Source: an uncultured Lachnospiraceae bacterium
GTDB lineage: Bacteria > Bacillota > Clostridia > Lachnospirales > Lachnospiraceae
NCBI GenBank assembly: GCA_947173495.1
Contig: CAMWFQ010000027.1
Span: 1 to 59,445 of the forward strand
DNA: 59,445 nt
Direction of reading: 5' to 3'
The first letter of the stretch is position 1, and each line of letters opens with the position of its first letter. A program made the translations under genes and the position numbers. Below the pieces are notes generated by a model that saw only the letters and a program-made list of their open reading frames with translations, did not search any database and was not told where the DNA came from. This document shows positions 9,113 through 18,939 of this stretch, piece after piece.

Positions 9113-10129
9113 ATGGAAAAAAAAATTGACCAGAATACGATTCCCTTTAAGACCCTGTACAGTGGAGAAAAAATTCCCTGCGTGGGAATTGGAACGTTCG
9201 GATCAGATAAATACGGGGCAGAGGCGATCTCGGAGGCAGTGTACGGTGCGGTCAGATACGGCTATCGTCTGATCGACTGTGCGGCGGTTTACCAGAATGA
9301 GGACAGTATCGGCGAGGTGCTGCAAAGACTCTTTGAAGAACGGACGGTAGAGCGGAAGGAGCTGTTTATCACCTCTAAAGTCTGGAACGATATGCATGGA
9401 GAGGGAAATGTTCTGAAATCATGCCGGAAGAGCCTGGCGGATTTGAAGCTGGACTATCTGGATCTGTACTTTGTACACTGGCCGTTCCCCAATTATCATG
9501 CGCCGGGCTGCAGCGGGGATTCACGGAATCCGGATTCCAGACCATTCTCAGTGGATGAGTTTATGAGCACATGGCGGCAGTGCGAGGAACTGGTGGATAA
9601 GGGACTGGTGCGCTATATCGGCATGAGCAATATGACGATCCCCAAGCTGGAGGCAGTTTTGCCCCTCTGCAGGATCAGGCCTGCGGCGCTGGAAATGGAA
9701 CTTCATCCTTCCTTCCAGCAGCAGGAATTGTTTGACTATGCCGTAGCACATGAGATTCTTCCGATCGGCTACTGCCCGATCGGATCCCCTTCCAGGCCAG
9801 AGAGGGACAGGACGGCAGAGGATGTGGCGGATACCCAGCTGCCGGCAGTGGAAGCCGCCGCCCATGCCCATCAGGTACATCCGGCTCTGATCTGCCTGAA
9901 ATGGGCGGTGCAGAGAGGACAGGTCCCGATTCCGTTTTCCGTAAAGGAACCTCAGTACATATCCAATCTGAAATGTGCCACAGAGGATCCTCTTACAGAG
10001 GATGAAATGAAAGCAATCGCATCAGAAGACAAAAACTGCCGTCTGATCAAAGGACAGGTGTTTTTGTGGGAAGGGGCGAGAGGCTGGGAAGACCTCTGGG
10101 ACCTGAATGGAGAAATCGTCACAGGATAG
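9113..10129 (+). CDS. Aldo/keto reductase
   Basis: This 338-aa NADPH-type reductase has the family tetrad visible as Asp and Tyr in DCAAVYQNE, Lys in ITSKVWN and His in YFVHWPF. The N-terminal GIGTFGSD and the C-terminal IPFSVKEPQYISNL match the cofactor pocket region. The ATG at 9113 follows GAGAGGAAAAG. It lies 60 bp after the zinc dehydrogenase and probably in the same transcript. Confidence 0.92.
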   Translation: MEKKIDQNTIPFKTLYSGEKIPCVGIGTFGSDKYGAEAISEAVYGAVRYGYRLIDCAAVYQNEDSIGEVLQRLFEERTVERKELFITSKVWNDMHGEGNVLKSCRKSLADLKLDYLDLYFVHWPFPNYHAPGCSGDSRNPDSRPFSVDEFMSTWRQCEELVDKGLVRYIGMSNMTIPKLEAVLPLCRIRPAALEMELHPSFQQQELFDYAVAHEILPIGYCPIGSPSRPERDRTAEDVADTQLPAVEAAAHAHQVHPALICLKWAVQRGQVPIPFSVKEPQYISNLKCATEDPLTEDEMKAIASEDKNCRLIKGQVFLWEGARGWEDLWDLNGEIVTG

Positions 10130-10185
10130 ACGATGGAGCGAGGATCCGGAGTATTCAGAACAATATAAGAAAGTGCGCCATATAC

Positions 10186-10212
10186 CAGGCAGGGAGAGAG
10201 CCTCCCTGCCTG
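10186..10212. terminator. Hairpin between convergent aldo/keto reductase and lipoprotein genes
   Basis: CAGGCAGGGAG and CTCCCTGCCTG form a perfect 11-bp stem with a 5-base loop. It lies in the gap between two converging genes. There is no T-run on either side, so it may act as a bidirectional barrier or mRNA-stabilising end. Confidence 0.65.
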
Positions 10213-10227
10213 CTGTGATGGAAAAGC

Positions 10228-10743
10228 TTACTTTTCACTTTGGCCGGAAACAAGGGGATGGAGATAAGCATATTGCAGTGCCTTCAGCTCAGAGGTAACC
10301 ATGGTGCTTAAAACAATATCGCCGCTCTCCAGATACCATACATTTCCATAATTGCTGGGATGATCGGCCTGATAGCCGCTTTCTCCATGGCGCTCATTGA
10401 CAGAGTCGGTAATAGATTGGTACAGAGCGGATAATTCCGATTCGTCTTCACAGCTGCAGGTCCAGGCAACACACATGAGGCGATCCTGATCATCAAACAT
10501 ATACTTAACAGTGCCCTCACGATCTTCATACTTTTTGGGGTAAGTATAACAGAGTCCGCCATATACGGAATCGTAGGTGGAAAAAGAATCTCCTTCCGCG
10601 GAAATCATATCATCTATATTGTTTTCCCAGGTTAAAGACGTAAAAGGGGCGTCTGGCAGGCTCTCCTTCGGCGTACTGCCGCAGGCGCTGAAAAGAAAAA
10701 TAAATATAAGAAAGAACACGGGTATGCATTGTTTTGGGTTCAT
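10228..10743 (-). CDS. Putative lipoprotein of unknown function
   Basis: This 171-aa protein has a lipoprotein signal ending in FLFSACGS, with Cys around residue 20 as the lipidation site. The mature part is unrecognised. It begins after AGGAG eight bases upstream of the ATG at 10743; the ATG at 10749 is too close to that site. It lies downstream of the AraC-type regulator gene on the same strand with a 17-bp gap, so the two are likely cotranscribed. It has no known link to fucose. Confidence 0.72.
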   Translation of the reverse strand: MNPKQCIPVFFLIFIFLFSACGSTPKESLPDAPFTSLTWENNIDDMISAEGDSFSTYDSVYGGLCYTYPKKYEDREGTVKYMFDDQDRLMCVAWTCSCEDESELSALYQSITDSVNERHGESGYQADHPSNYGNVWYLESGDIVLSTMVTSELKALQYAYLHPLVSGQSEK

Positions 10744-10760
10744 GATCATTGCTCCTTTTT

Positions 10761-11618
10761 TCAGAAATCCATTTTCAGATATTGTTTCGGGGTGATTCCC
10801 TTATATTTATGAAAGGTTTTGATAAAATAGCTTTCATCATTAAAACCACAGGAAATAGTGGCATTGCGGATAGAGACATTTTTGGTGGAAAGCATTTCGC
10901 AGGCGCATTCAATCCGGTAATAGTTCAGGTAATCGATGGGGGTCCTTCTGGTCATGCTGCGGAAATACCGGCAGAAATATTTTGGATTCATCCCTGCGAC
11001 TTTAGCCAGTGTGTCCAGGCTGATATCATGACTGTAATTTTCAGAGATAAAAGAGAGGACTTTTTTGAGGGAATCCAGCCGTCCCGATTGCGTCAGATTT
11101 TCCGTATTGTCTTCATAAAGCTTCTCCTGCAGGATAATGCCGAGAAGCTGATACAGACAGCCCTGCGTCATGAATTCGTAGCCTGTCCTCCTGCCTGCAA
11201 GAGCAGAGGTCAGATTCTCAATAATGGGAAGAATCAGCGGACTGTGACGGGAGAGAAGAGGCTGTATGATGATTCTGTGATCCATAATATCCTGTATGGC
11301 TTTTGCGCAGGCGTGGTTGTCCTTCATCAGGATTTGAAGATCGAAAACGATACAGTCATAGACACAGGAGTGATCCTGAGGGCTTCCGCCATGAAGAACG
11401 CCATCTGAAATAAAGATCACATCTCCTTCCTGGCAGTTTTTACATGCTCCGTTCAGGGTAAGCTGAAAGCTGCCGGAATGAATGCGGATGAGCTCATAAT
11501 GGTGGTGCCAGTGATAGGGCATATAATATCTGGGACTGTGAGGAAGCTGATGATAAAAGGCAATAGGGAAATTAAAGGTTCCCTGTTCCCTGTGCTCTTT
11601 GTAATCAAGATACTTCAT
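10761..11618 (-). CDS. AraC-family regulator, probably of the fucose operon
   Basis: This 285-aa protein has an N-terminal cupin-like sensor (MPYHWHHHYELIRIHSG around residue 35) and a C-terminal pair of helix-turn-helix motifs (LDTLAKVAGMNPKYFCRYF; SIRNATISCGFNDESYFIK). It is transcribed away from fucI across a 365-bp gap, the usual position for a local activator. I infer that it senses fucose or a pathway intermediate. Its own promoter is near consensus. Confidence 0.88.
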   Translation of the reverse strand: MKYLDYKEHREQGTFNFPIAFYHQLPHSPRYYMPYHWHHHYELIRIHSGSFQLTLNGACKNCQEGDVIFISDGVLHGGSPQDHSCVYDCIVFDLQILMKDNHACAKAIQDIMDHRIIIQPLLSRHSPLILPIIENLTSALAGRRTGYEFMTQGCLYQLLGIILQEKLYEDNTENLTQSGRLDSLKKVLSFISENYSHDISLDTLAKVAGMNPKYFCRYFRSMTRRTPIDYLNYYRIECACEMLSTKNVSIRNATISCGFNDESYFIKTFHKYKGITPKQYLKMDF

Positions 11619-11684
11619 AGATGATATTTCCTTACTAATGACAGAAAAGTATGAAACAGGTGAATATTGTACTATTTTTTTGTT

Positions 11685-11712
11685 ATTATAACACTTTTTT
11701 TTTTCGTGTCAA
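11685..11712 (-). promoter_or_regulatory. Promoter of the AraC-type regulator gene
   Basis: On the minus strand TTGACA (11712-11707) and TATAAT (11690-11685) are separated by 16 bp that include a 10-base A-run. On the plus strand a TATAAT at 11718-11723 almost abuts this promoter. Confidence 0.8.
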
Positions 11713-11834
11713 TGATTTATAATGATAAACAGAAGAAAGGGTATTCGGCAGAGTGATGTTCAGAATGCACTATATGTAACGCTGTATCGTGTTATGATGG
11801 TGCCAAAATGCTGGAATTCTCTGTTGCCTCGTCG

Positions 11835-11853
11835 ATAATTTGTTGCAAATTAT
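11835..11853. promoter_or_regulatory. Palindrome in the fucI upstream region
   Basis: ATAATTTG-TTG-CAAATTAT is a perfect 8-bp inverted repeat with a 3-base loop, 131 bp before the fucI start codon. It is a candidate operator. The 11619-11983 gap otherwise holds the regulator's promoter and no gene I can support. Confidence 0.45.
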
Positions 11854-11983
11854 ACGAATAAGAGCATCGGCCTTCAGATACGGATGCGGGTGTGAATTAT
11901 CACTGAGACAGACAGATGCCGGATATACTGACTTAAGCTTACAGGAGCGGACACATAATTTCATGATTCGAGGAGGTTTTAAA

Positions 11984-13786
11984 ATGGCAAAAAACAGATT
12001 GGTAGGAGATTATCCGGTAATTGGCATCAGGCCTACGATCGATGGGCGCAGAGGCGTATTGAAAGTCAGAGAGTCTATGGAAGAACAGACCATGAACATG
12101 GCGAAATCTGCTGCCAGATTATTTGAAGAGAACTTAAAGTATTCCAACGGTGAGCCTGTGAAAGTGGTCATCGCGGATACCACCATAGGACGTGTGGGAG
12201 AAGCGGCAGCCTGCGCGGCAAAATTTAAAAAAGAAGGCGTTGATATCACATTGACGGTAACGCCCTGCTGGTGCTACGGCGCTGAGACAATGGACATGGA
12301 TCCGATGACAATCAAGGCTGTATGGGGATTTAACGGAACGGAGCGTCCCGGCGCCGTATATCTCGCCTCTGTCCTGGCGACACATGCACAGAAGGGACTT
12401 CCTGCTTTCGGAATTTACGGACATGAGGTACAGGATGCAGACGATACAACGATTCCTGAAGATGTGAAAGAGAAACTGCTCCGCTTTGGGCGTGCGGCCG
12501 TTGCTGCTGCCACCATGAGAGGTAAGTCCTATCTGCAGATCGGCTCCGTGACCATGGGAATCGGCGGATCCATTATTGATCCTGCTTTCATAGAAGAATA
12601 TCTGGGTATGCGCGTGGAATCTGTGGATGAGGTGGAAGTGATCCGTCGGATGACAGAAGAGATCTATGACAGGGCCGAGTATGAGAAGGCTCTTGCCTGG
12701 ACCAAAGAAAAATGTAAAGAGGGATATGACAAGAATCCTGATTTCGTTAAGGTTTCAGATGAAAAGAAGGAAGAGACCTGGGAATTTGTGGTGAAGATGA
12801 TGGTCATCATCAAGGATCTGATGAACGGCAACCAGAATCTTCCGGAAGGCTGCGAGGAGGAGATGGTAGGACACAATGCCATTGCTGCCGGATTCCAGGG
12901 ACAGCGCCAGTGGACAGATTTTTATCCCAACTGTGATTTTCCGGAAGCGCTGCTTAATACTTCCTTCGACTGGAATGGAGCAAGAGAGCCCTATATTCTT
13001 GCAACTGAAAATGATGTGTTGAACGGACTCGGAATGCTGTTTATGAAGCTGCTTACCAACCGCGCGCAGATTTTTGCCGATGTGCGTACTTACTGGAGCG
13101 GCGATGCAGTTAAGAGAGTGACCGGCTATGAGATCGAAGGCCATGCAAAAGAAGCCGATGGTTTCATTCATCTGATCAATTCCGGCGCCGCCTGTCTGGA
13201 TGCCTGCGGAGAGGCAAAGGATGCCGAGGGCAACGCAGTGATCAAGCCCTGGTATGAGGTAACGCAGGAAGACCAGGATGCCATTATGAATGCAACAGAA
13301 TGGTGCGCGGCAGATTTCGGATACTTCCGAGGAGGCGGCTTCTCCTCCAGATTTGAGACAAAAGCGGAGATGCCGGTGACCATGATTCGTCTGAACCTGG
13401 TGAAGAATCTGGGTCCTGTGCTTCAGATTGCAGAGGGATGGACCGTACATCTTCCGGAGAAGGTTTCCGATACCCTCTGGAAACGTACCGATTATACATG
13501 GCCCTGTACATGGTTTGCACCCAGATGTACAGGAGAAGGATATTTTAAGACAGCCTATGATGTGATGAATAACTGGGGAGCCAATCACGGCGCGATCAGC
13601 TATGGTCATATCGGTGCGGATCTGATCACATTTGCTTCTATTTTAAGAATACCGGTATGTATGCATAACGTTCCGGAAGAAAAGATTTTCCGTCCTTCTG
13701 CATGGAATGCGTTTGGCGCTGACAGAGAGGGTCAGGATTACAGAGCATGCGATGCATACGGACCGCTGTACAAGACAATTAAATAA
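11984..13786 (+). CDS. fucI: L-fucose isomerase
   Basis: This 600-aa enzyme converts L-fucose to L-fuculose, the first step of the isomerase pathway. The N-terminus [20 protein letters not shown] and the internal blocks [13 protein letters not shown] and [18 protein letters not shown] are characteristic of FucI, which is usually about 590 aa and uses Mn2+. The ATG at 11984 has AGGAGG seven bases upstream; an open frame reaching back to 11840 is just leader. It is the first gene of the fucose operon. Confidence 0.96.
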   Translation: MAKNRLVGDYPVIGIRPTIDGRRGVLKVRESMEEQTMNMAKSAARLFEENLKYSNGEPVKVVIADTTIGRVGEAAACAAKFKKEGVDITLTVTPCWCYGAETMDMDPMTIKAVWGFNGTERPGAVYLASVLATHAQKGLPAFGIYGHEVQDADDTTIPEDVKEKLLRFGRAAVAAATMRGKSYLQIGSVTMGIGGSIIDPAFIEEYLGMRVESVDEVEVIRRMTEEIYDRAEYEKALAWTKEKCKEGYDKNPDFVKVSDEKKEETWEFVVKMMVIIKDLMNGNQNLPEGCEEEMVGHNAIAAGFQGQRQWTDFYPNCDFPEALLNTSFDWNGAREPYILATENDVLNGLGMLFMKLLTNRAQIFADVRTYWSGDAVKRVTGYEIEGHAKEADGFIHLINSGAACLDACGEAKDAEGNAVIKPWYEVTQEDQDAIMNATEWCAADFGYFRGGGFSSRFETKAEMPVTMIRLNLVKNLGPVLQIAEGWTVHLPEKVSDTLWKRTDYTWPCTWFAPRCTGEGYFKTAYDVMNNWGANHGAISYGHIGADLITFASILRIPVCMHNVPEEKIFRPSAWNAFGADREGQDYRACDAYGPLYKTIK

Positions 13787-13802
13787 AGGTTTTGATGCAG
13801 GT

Positions 13803-13840
13803 ATCAGACTGGGGCCGTTAAAGACCGGCTCCGGTCTGAT
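13803..13840 (+). other. Hairpin between fucI and the ABC transporter genes
   Basis: The arms at 13803-13817 and 13826-13840 pair over 15 bp with two mismatches or wobbles around an 8-base loop. No T-run follows. It could tune expression between fucI and the transporter genes by attenuation or mRNA processing. Confidence 0.55.
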
Positions 13841-13904
13841 GCTGTGGGGTGCCTCCTTTGGGTGATACTAAAGGAGACATTTTCTGTATTTGGGAGGAAA
13901 AAAA

Positions 13905-14876
13905 TTGGAAAAATTAAAGCAAAATCCAATTGTGGTAAAACTGGGATTTAACAGGATCGTATTGTGCGGCGTACTCCTTCTGATGTATCTGCTGTTCTCC
14001 GTTCTGGGTGAGAATTTCGCGGGGATTCCAAGAATTTTAAGCGCACTGAATTATGCCTATTTCCTTGGATTTCTGTCATTGGGCGTGACCTTTGTCATCG
14101 CTACGGGCGGCATCGATTTTTCTATAGGACCGGTGATGTTCTGCTCGGCGCTTGTGTCAGGATACTGCCTGACCTCATATGGCGTGCCGATGGCCTTAAG
14201 CCTTGTGATCAGTATTCTGGTAGGTGCACTGTTCGGCACCTTTAACGGCTATCTGGTGTCCCACTGGTCAGTACCGCCCTTTATTGTTTCCATGGCAAGC
14301 ATGAATATTGCCAAGGGCGTGGCATCTGTTTTTACAAAGACCCAGTCCGTGAGCTGGCCTCAGGGTACCTCAGAGCAGGGTTGGTTTCGCAGCCTGATTA
14401 AGGTGGGGAATTTCCCGGTAGGGCTTGTGATCTTTCTTGCTTTTGCAGTGATCTGTTCCGTGATCCTGAACAAGACCAGGGCAGGACGTTACATATTGAG
14501 TCTTGGAAGCAACAGAGAAGCGGTAAGGCTCTCTGGCGTCAATGTTAAAAAGTGGGAAATGCTTGCTTACATAATCTGCGGAACCATGGCAGGAATCGCA
14601 GCGATCTTCTTTGTGGCGGCGTATACCACGGTTCAGCCCGGATATGGCGACCAGTATAATAATGAAGCGATTGCCGGATGCGTTATGGGAGGTACTTCCA
14701 TGGCGGGAGGACTGGCATCTATTGGCGGTACGGTAATCGGCGTATTCATTATAGCCCTTCTGCAGGAGGGGATTCTGGCGCTTCACTTTACCAAGGACTA
14801 TCAGCTTATCATTACAGGTATCATTGTTATCGTGGCAGTATATGCAGACGTTGTTGCCAGACGCAGAAAGAACTAA
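13905..14876 (+). CDS. Sugar ABC transporter permease (RbsC/MglC family), first copy
   Basis: This 323-aa protein has about nine hydrophobic helices and the family motif GVTFVIATGGIDFSIGP in its first third. It forms the membrane channel of a monosaccharide importer, by context for L-fucose. The likely start is TTG at 13905, with GGGAGG seven bases upstream. The frame also permits a TTG at 13890, but that overlaps the ribosome binding site. It is one of two permease genes flanking the ATPase gene, so the channel is probably a heterodimer. Confidence 0.88.
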   Translation: MEKLKQNPIVVKLGFNRIVLCGVLLLMYLLFSVLGENFAGIPRILSALNYAYFLGFLSLGVTFVIATGGIDFSIGPVMFCSALVSGYCLTSYGVPMALSLVISILVGALFGTFNGYLVSHWSVPPFIVSMASMNIAKGVASVFTKTQSVSWPQGTSEQGWFRSLIKVGNFPVGLVIFLAFAVICSVILNKTRAGRYILSLGSNREAVRLSGVNVKKWEMLAYIICGTMAGIAAIFFVAAYTTVQPGYGDQYNNEAIAGCVMGGTSMAGGLASIGGTVIGVFIIALLQEGILALHFTKDYQLIITGIIVIVAVYADVVARRRKN

Positions 14877-14947
14877 ATACAGGTAAAGAGCGGAAAAGCC
14901 GGCGGTAGAATTACCGGTCCGGCAGATAGAAAGGTAAGGTAGAGGGT

Positions 14948-16444
14948 ATGGGCGAAGTAATCTTAACAATGAAAGAAATAGACAAGTCGTTTCCCGGCGT
15001 GCACGCCCTGGATCATGTGAGCTTTGAGGTGAGAAAAGGCGAAGTGCATGCGTTGATGGGGGAAAACGGCGCCGGAAAGTCCACGCTGATGAAGGTGCTC
15101 ACGGGCATCTACAAGAAGGATTCCGGAACCATCGTATATGAAGGAAAAGAAGTTGAGTTCCATAATACGAGAGAGGCGCAGGATGCAGGCGTCGTGATTG
15201 TGCACCAGGAACTGAATATGCTGGGGCATCTGACGGTTGCCCAGAATATTTTTATCGGTCGCGAGTTTAAAAAAGGGATTGCAATTGACGATAAGAAGAT
15301 GAATGAAGAAGCTGCCAAACTTTTTGACATGCTTCATATCGATATAGACCCGTCAGAGACCATGAGTAATCTTACGGTGGGAAAGCAGCAGATGTGCGAG
15401 ATCGCCAAGGCGATTTCCCATAAGGCCAAGGTGATTGTGTTTGACGAGCCATCGGCGGCGCTGACGGAGGCGGAAATAGATGAGCTGTTTAAGATTATCA
15501 GAGACCTGCGAAAACAGCAGCTGGGCATCGTATACATTTCCCACCGTATGGATGAGATCAAGGTGATCACGGACCGTGTAACGGTCATGAGAGACGGTAC
15601 CTACGTGGGAACCCTGATTACGGAGGAGTGCACCAAGGATGACATCATCAACATGATGGTGGGGCGTGTGATTTATGAGGATCCCAAGCAGCACAGCATG
15701 GTTCCGGAGAATGCGCCGGTGGTTTTGAAGGTGGAGCATCTGAATGCGGGGAGAATGGTGCAGGATGTGAGCTTCGAGCTGCGTAAGGGTGAAATTCTGG
15801 GATTTTCAGGTCTGATGGGAGCAGGGCGTACCGAGACGGCGAGGGCCATCTTCGGCGCGGATCCCAAGGAAAGTGGAGATATTTACATAAACGGAACGAA
15901 GGTTACCATCAATTCTCCGGAGGATGCGGTAAAATGCGGCATCGGCTATCTCTCGGAGGACAGGAAGCGTTACGGGATTGTGGTACAGAAGACCATTGCT
16001 GAGAATTCTACTATGGCAACCCTGGAAAAATATATGAAAGGGCTGTTTATTAATAAGAGAGCAGAACGGGGCATAGCTCAGGAATATGTCGATTCCCTCG
16101 CAACCAAAACGCCCAGCGTAGATCAGCTGGTTGTAAATCTTTCAGGCGGAAATCAGCAGAAAGTAGTTATAGCAAAATGGCTGGTGCGTAATTGTGACAT
16201 TTTGATTTTCGACGAACCTACAAGGGGCATCGATGTAGGAGCCAAAAACGAAATTTACAAGCTGATGAACAAACTGGCGGAAGAAGGAAAGTCAATTATC
16301 ATGATCTCTTCTGAGATGACTGAAATATTGAGAATGAGCGACCGTATTATCGTGATGTGTGAAGGGAAGAAGACGGGAGAAGTCGATATAGAGGAAGCTT
16401 CACAGGAAACAATTATGAATATGGCGACACGTGAAATAAGTTAG
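14948..16444 (+). CDS. Sugar ABC transporter ATP-binding protein (two ATPase domains)
   Basis: This 498-aa RbsA/MglA-type protein has two fused ATPase domains. Domain 1 has Walker A GENGAGKST, signature LTVGKQQM and Walker B VIVFDEPSAAL. Domain 2 has the degenerate Walker A GLMGAGRTE usual for this family, signature LSGGNQQK and Walker B ILIFDEPTRGID. It energises the importer made with the flanking permeases. It is 12 bp from the next gene. Confidence 0.95.
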   Translation: MGEVILTMKEIDKSFPGVHALDHVSFEVRKGEVHALMGENGAGKSTLMKVLTGIYKKDSGTIVYEGKEVEFHNTREAQDAGVVIVHQELNMLGHLTVAQNIFIGREFKKGIAIDDKKMNEEAAKLFDMLHIDIDPSETMSNLTVGKQQMCEIAKAISHKAKVIVFDEPSAALTEAEIDELFKIIRDLRKQQLGIVYISHRMDEIKVITDRVTVMRDGTYVGTLITEECTKDDIINMMVGRVIYEDPKQHSMVPENAPVVLKVEHLNAGRMVQDVSFELRKGEILGFSGLMGAGRTETARAIFGADPKESGDIYINGTKVTINSPEDAVKCGIGYLSEDRKRYGIVVQKTIAENSTMATLEKYMKGLFINKRAERGIAQEYVDSLATKTPSVDQLVVNLSGGNQQKVVIAKWLVRNCDILIFDEPTRGIDVGAKNEIYKLMNKLAEEGKSIIMISSEMTEILRMSDRIIVMCEGKKTGEVDIEEASQETIMNMATREIS

Positions 16445-16456
16445 GAGGAAGAGAGC

Positions 16457-17458
16457 ATGAGTAAAAGTAGTGCAGCGGGCACACAAAATAAATCAGTAAT
16501 TTCGAGGCTGGGCGGCCAGAAGTTTATCGTGCTGCTGGTAGTGATCGGCCTGATCATCTTTTTTGGCGCCGCCAGTCCTGACTTCAGAAAATATTCCACG
16601 GCAATGAGTATTCTGGATTACTCCTACTATATTGCCCTGATGGCCATAGGCGTTACCTTTCCGCTGATCACAGGCGGGGTGGATCTTTCCATTGGTACCG
16701 GGCTGATCTGCTATTCCCTGACGGGAGGCTTTCTGATCGTTCAGAAGGGCTGGCCTGTAGGAGCCGGAATGCTGGTGGCGCTCCTTCTGGGGATTATCAT
16801 GGGCCTGTTTAATGGTGTGCTGGTGGCCGTTATGAACCTGCCGCCTTTCCTGGCAACGCTGTGTACCTGTATGATCACCCGGGGACTGGGCTCCATATTT
16901 GCAAACAGATTGGGCATTTCCTGGCCCACCTCCGGAACGGAGGGAAGCTGGTTCAGAAATATCTTTAAGATTACGGTGAACGGAACGAAGATTCCGTTGG
17001 GTTTTCTGTGGGTGCTCCTTCTGGTGGCGCTCATGGCATTTGTGCTGAATCATACTAAGATCGGACGTTATACCATAGCCATTGGAAGCAATAAGGAAGC
17101 TACGATTCTTTCCGGCATCAATGTGAAGTTTTATCATATTATGGCCTATGTGATCTCGGGATTCTTTGCCGGTCTTGCCGCCATTGCATATTCGGCGGTG
17201 TTTTCAACCGTACAGCCGGGAACGGGAGCGGGATTCGAACTGGAGGCTATCGGCGGTGCCATCATCGGCGGTGTATCTGCCAGCGGCGGTGTGGGAAGTG
17301 TGGAGGGATCATTGATTGGTGTCTTCGTAATCTGTCTGCTGAAAACAGGACTTCCCTATATCGGACTGCAGGCAAACTGGCAGCAGATTATTACGGGTCT
17401 TGTGCTGATAGGCGCGGTACTGATTGATATTATGAAGAAGAAAAAGGAAAAGGACTGA
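16457..17458 (+). CDS. Sugar ABC transporter permease (RbsC/MglC family), second copy
   Basis: The 333-aa multi-helix permease carries GVTFPLITGGVDLSIGTG and a C-terminal GGVSASGGVGSVEGSLIG loop. It is clearly a paralogue of the permease at 13905 but only moderately similar, which supports a two-permease channel. AGGAGGAAG precedes the ATG. It lies in the fucose operon. Confidence 0.92.
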   Translation: MSKSSAAGTQNKSVISRLGGQKFIVLLVVIGLIIFFGAASPDFRKYSTAMSILDYSYYIALMAIGVTFPLITGGVDLSIGTGLICYSLTGGFLIVQKGWPVGAGMLVALLLGIIMGLFNGVLVAVMNLPPFLATLCTCMITRGLGSIFANRLGISWPTSGTEGSWFRNIFKITVNGTKIPLGFLWVLLLVALMAFVLNHTKIGRYTIAIGSNKEATILSGINVKFYHIMAYVISGFFAGLAAIAYSAVFSTVQPGTGAGFELEAIGGAIIGGVSASGGVGSVEGSLIGVFVICLLKTGLPYIGLQANWQQIITGLVLIGAVLIDIMKKKKEKD

Positions 17459-17597
17459 TACCATAAGAGGGAAGACTTTTGGAGGCTTATGGTGTATAAT
17501 GTCAGATATGAAACCGCACAGGGCTGCGGGTGGATCCGTCGACTCAAAAGCGGTTACATATAAAATTATTTTATCAAACCTTAAAAGGAGGAAAAAA

Positions 17598-18800
17598 ATG
17601 AAAAAGAAAATTTTAGCAACGCTGCTGTGCGCAAGCCTGGCAGCAACACTTCTGGCCGGATGCGGCGGTTCAGGCAATGATGCGTCATCTGCCTCAAGCG
17701 ATGCGGCAACCACAGATGAATCAAAACCTGCCGAGGACAACACAGCAGACGATGCTGACGCTGCGACAGAAGCAGAGGAGGACACAACTGCAGTGGCAAC
17801 TACCGGAGGAGATTACAAATTCGAGATCATCGTTAAGAGCTATCAGTCATCCTACTGGCAGGCAGCCGTAACAGGCGTAAACCAGAAAGCAGAGGAATTA
17901 GGCGTTACTGTAAACTGTACAGGACCTAACGCAGAGAGCGATATCGCAGATCAGGTAAACATGCTGAACAATGCTATCAACAATGCGCCCACCGGAATCG
18001 GTCTTGCAGCCTGCGACCAGGAGGCATGTCTGGATTCCCTGCAGACAGCAATGGACAAGGGAATCCCGGTAGTATGCTTTGACTCCGGTATCCCCAGCGC
18101 TCCCGAAGGCTCCGTGCTTGCTACGATTGCAACAGACAACTATGCAGCCGGCGCAACTGCAGCAGAGAACCTTTATCCTGCACTGAAGGACAAGATCGCA
18201 GCGGCTTCCGCACCGGTAAGAATCGGTGAGGTTAACCAGGAAGCTACTTCCGAGTCCATCACAAGCCGTGGCCTTGGCTTCATCGACAAGATCATCGAGC
18301 TGGCAAAGGCTGACAGCAAGAGCGTAGCCGTTATCGGTAATGAGTACTATGTAAACAACTGCAGCGACAAGGGTGACGAGGCAAGCGCAGACATCATCAT
18401 CGAAGTTGCAGTGCCTGCACAGACAACCGTTGAGCTGTGTGCAACAGAGGCATCCGCTATCCTGAACAAGGCTGACACCATTGGTATGTTCGGCTCCAAC
18501 CAGGTTGCGGCAGAAGGTATCCTGACAGCTAACGAGAACCTTGACGTACTGGGAACAGACCCTGAGACCTCCATCCTGGCAGCAGGCTTCGATGCAGGTT
18601 CCGTTATCAAGGGCGCTATCACCAGCGGCAAGATGTTTGGTGCCGTTACACAGTCTCCTCTGGCAATGGGACAGACAACCGTAGAAGTTCTCACCAAGAT
18701 CGCCAACGGAGAATCCGTATCAGACGTTCCTACACAGGGTTACTGGTATGATTCCACCAATATGGAGGATGCTTCTATCGCTCCTAACCTGTATGATTAA
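17598..18800 (+). CDS. Sugar-binding lipoprotein of the ABC transporter
   Basis: This 400-aa protein has a lipoprotein signal (lipobox LLAGCGG, Cys about residue 22), an Asp/Glu/Ala-rich linker to about residue 70, and then a periplasmic-binding-protein type 1 fold with repeated alternating motifs such as GIPVVCFDSGIP. It captures the sugar outside the cell for the two permeases. The start at 17598 follows AGGAGG; the frame reaching back to 17499 is leader. Codon choice (GCA, AAC, ATC) is more biased than that of its neighbours, consistent with high expression. Confidence 0.92.
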   Translation: MKKKILATLLCASLAATLLAGCGGSGNDASSASSDAATTDESKPAEDNTADDADAATEAEEDTTAVATTGGDYKFEIIVKSYQSSYWQAAVTGVNQKAEELGVTVNCTGPNAESDIADQVNMLNNAINNAPTGIGLAACDQEACLDSLQTAMDKGIPVVCFDSGIPSAPEGSVLATIATDNYAAGATAAENLYPALKDKIAAASAPVRIGEVNQEATSESITSRGLGFIDKIIELAKADSKSVAVIGNEYYVNNCSDKGDEASADIIIEVAVPAQTTVELCATEASAILNKADTIGMFGSNQVAAEGILTANENLDVLGTDPETSILAAGFDAGSVIKGAITSGKMFGAVTQSPLAMGQTTVEVLTKIANGESVSDVPTQGYWYDSTNMEDASIAPNLYD

Positions 18801-18844
18801 TCGGCAGCAATGCAGATAAGCAGTATCAGAGCTCTGATATAAGG

Positions 18845-18890
18845 AAAGGGGACAGGATATTTCCGCACAGGGATATTCTGATCCCCTTTT
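18845..18890 (+). terminator. Terminator-like hairpin after the binding-protein gene
   Basis: AAAGGGGA..AGGATAT pairs with ATATTCT..TCCCCTTTT around a 12-base loop, ending in TTTT. In this position it could partly end transcription, so that the binding protein is made in excess over the downstream enzymes (inference). Confidence 0.65.
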
Positions 18891-18906
18891 CAAAAATATA
18901 AAAACA

Positions 18907-18928
18907 TGCGCAACAAAGCAGCGCAGAA
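18907..18928 (+). repeat. 22-bp dispersed repeat, copy 2 (upstream of fucU)
   Basis: It is identical over 22 bp to 107-128, and again sits immediately before the ribosome binding region (ATGAGGAAAAA) of a gene. Confidence 0.85.
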
Positions 18929-18939
18929 ATGAGGAAAAA

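Noticed and set aside
9113-10129. The dehydrogenase and aldo/keto reductase genes as the lactaldehyde branch of fucose breakdown
   Set aside because: They lie before the divergent regulator and a convergent lipoprotein gene, so are not in the operon, and neither resembles the iron-dependent FucO family.
10749-11408. A plus-strand open frame opposite the AraC gene
   Set aside because: It is antisense to a regulator with an intact double helix-turn-helix, with no ribosome binding site.
12755-13609. A 284-codon minus-strand open frame inside fucI
   Set aside because: It is antisense to a fully conserved enzyme and has no domain or start signal.
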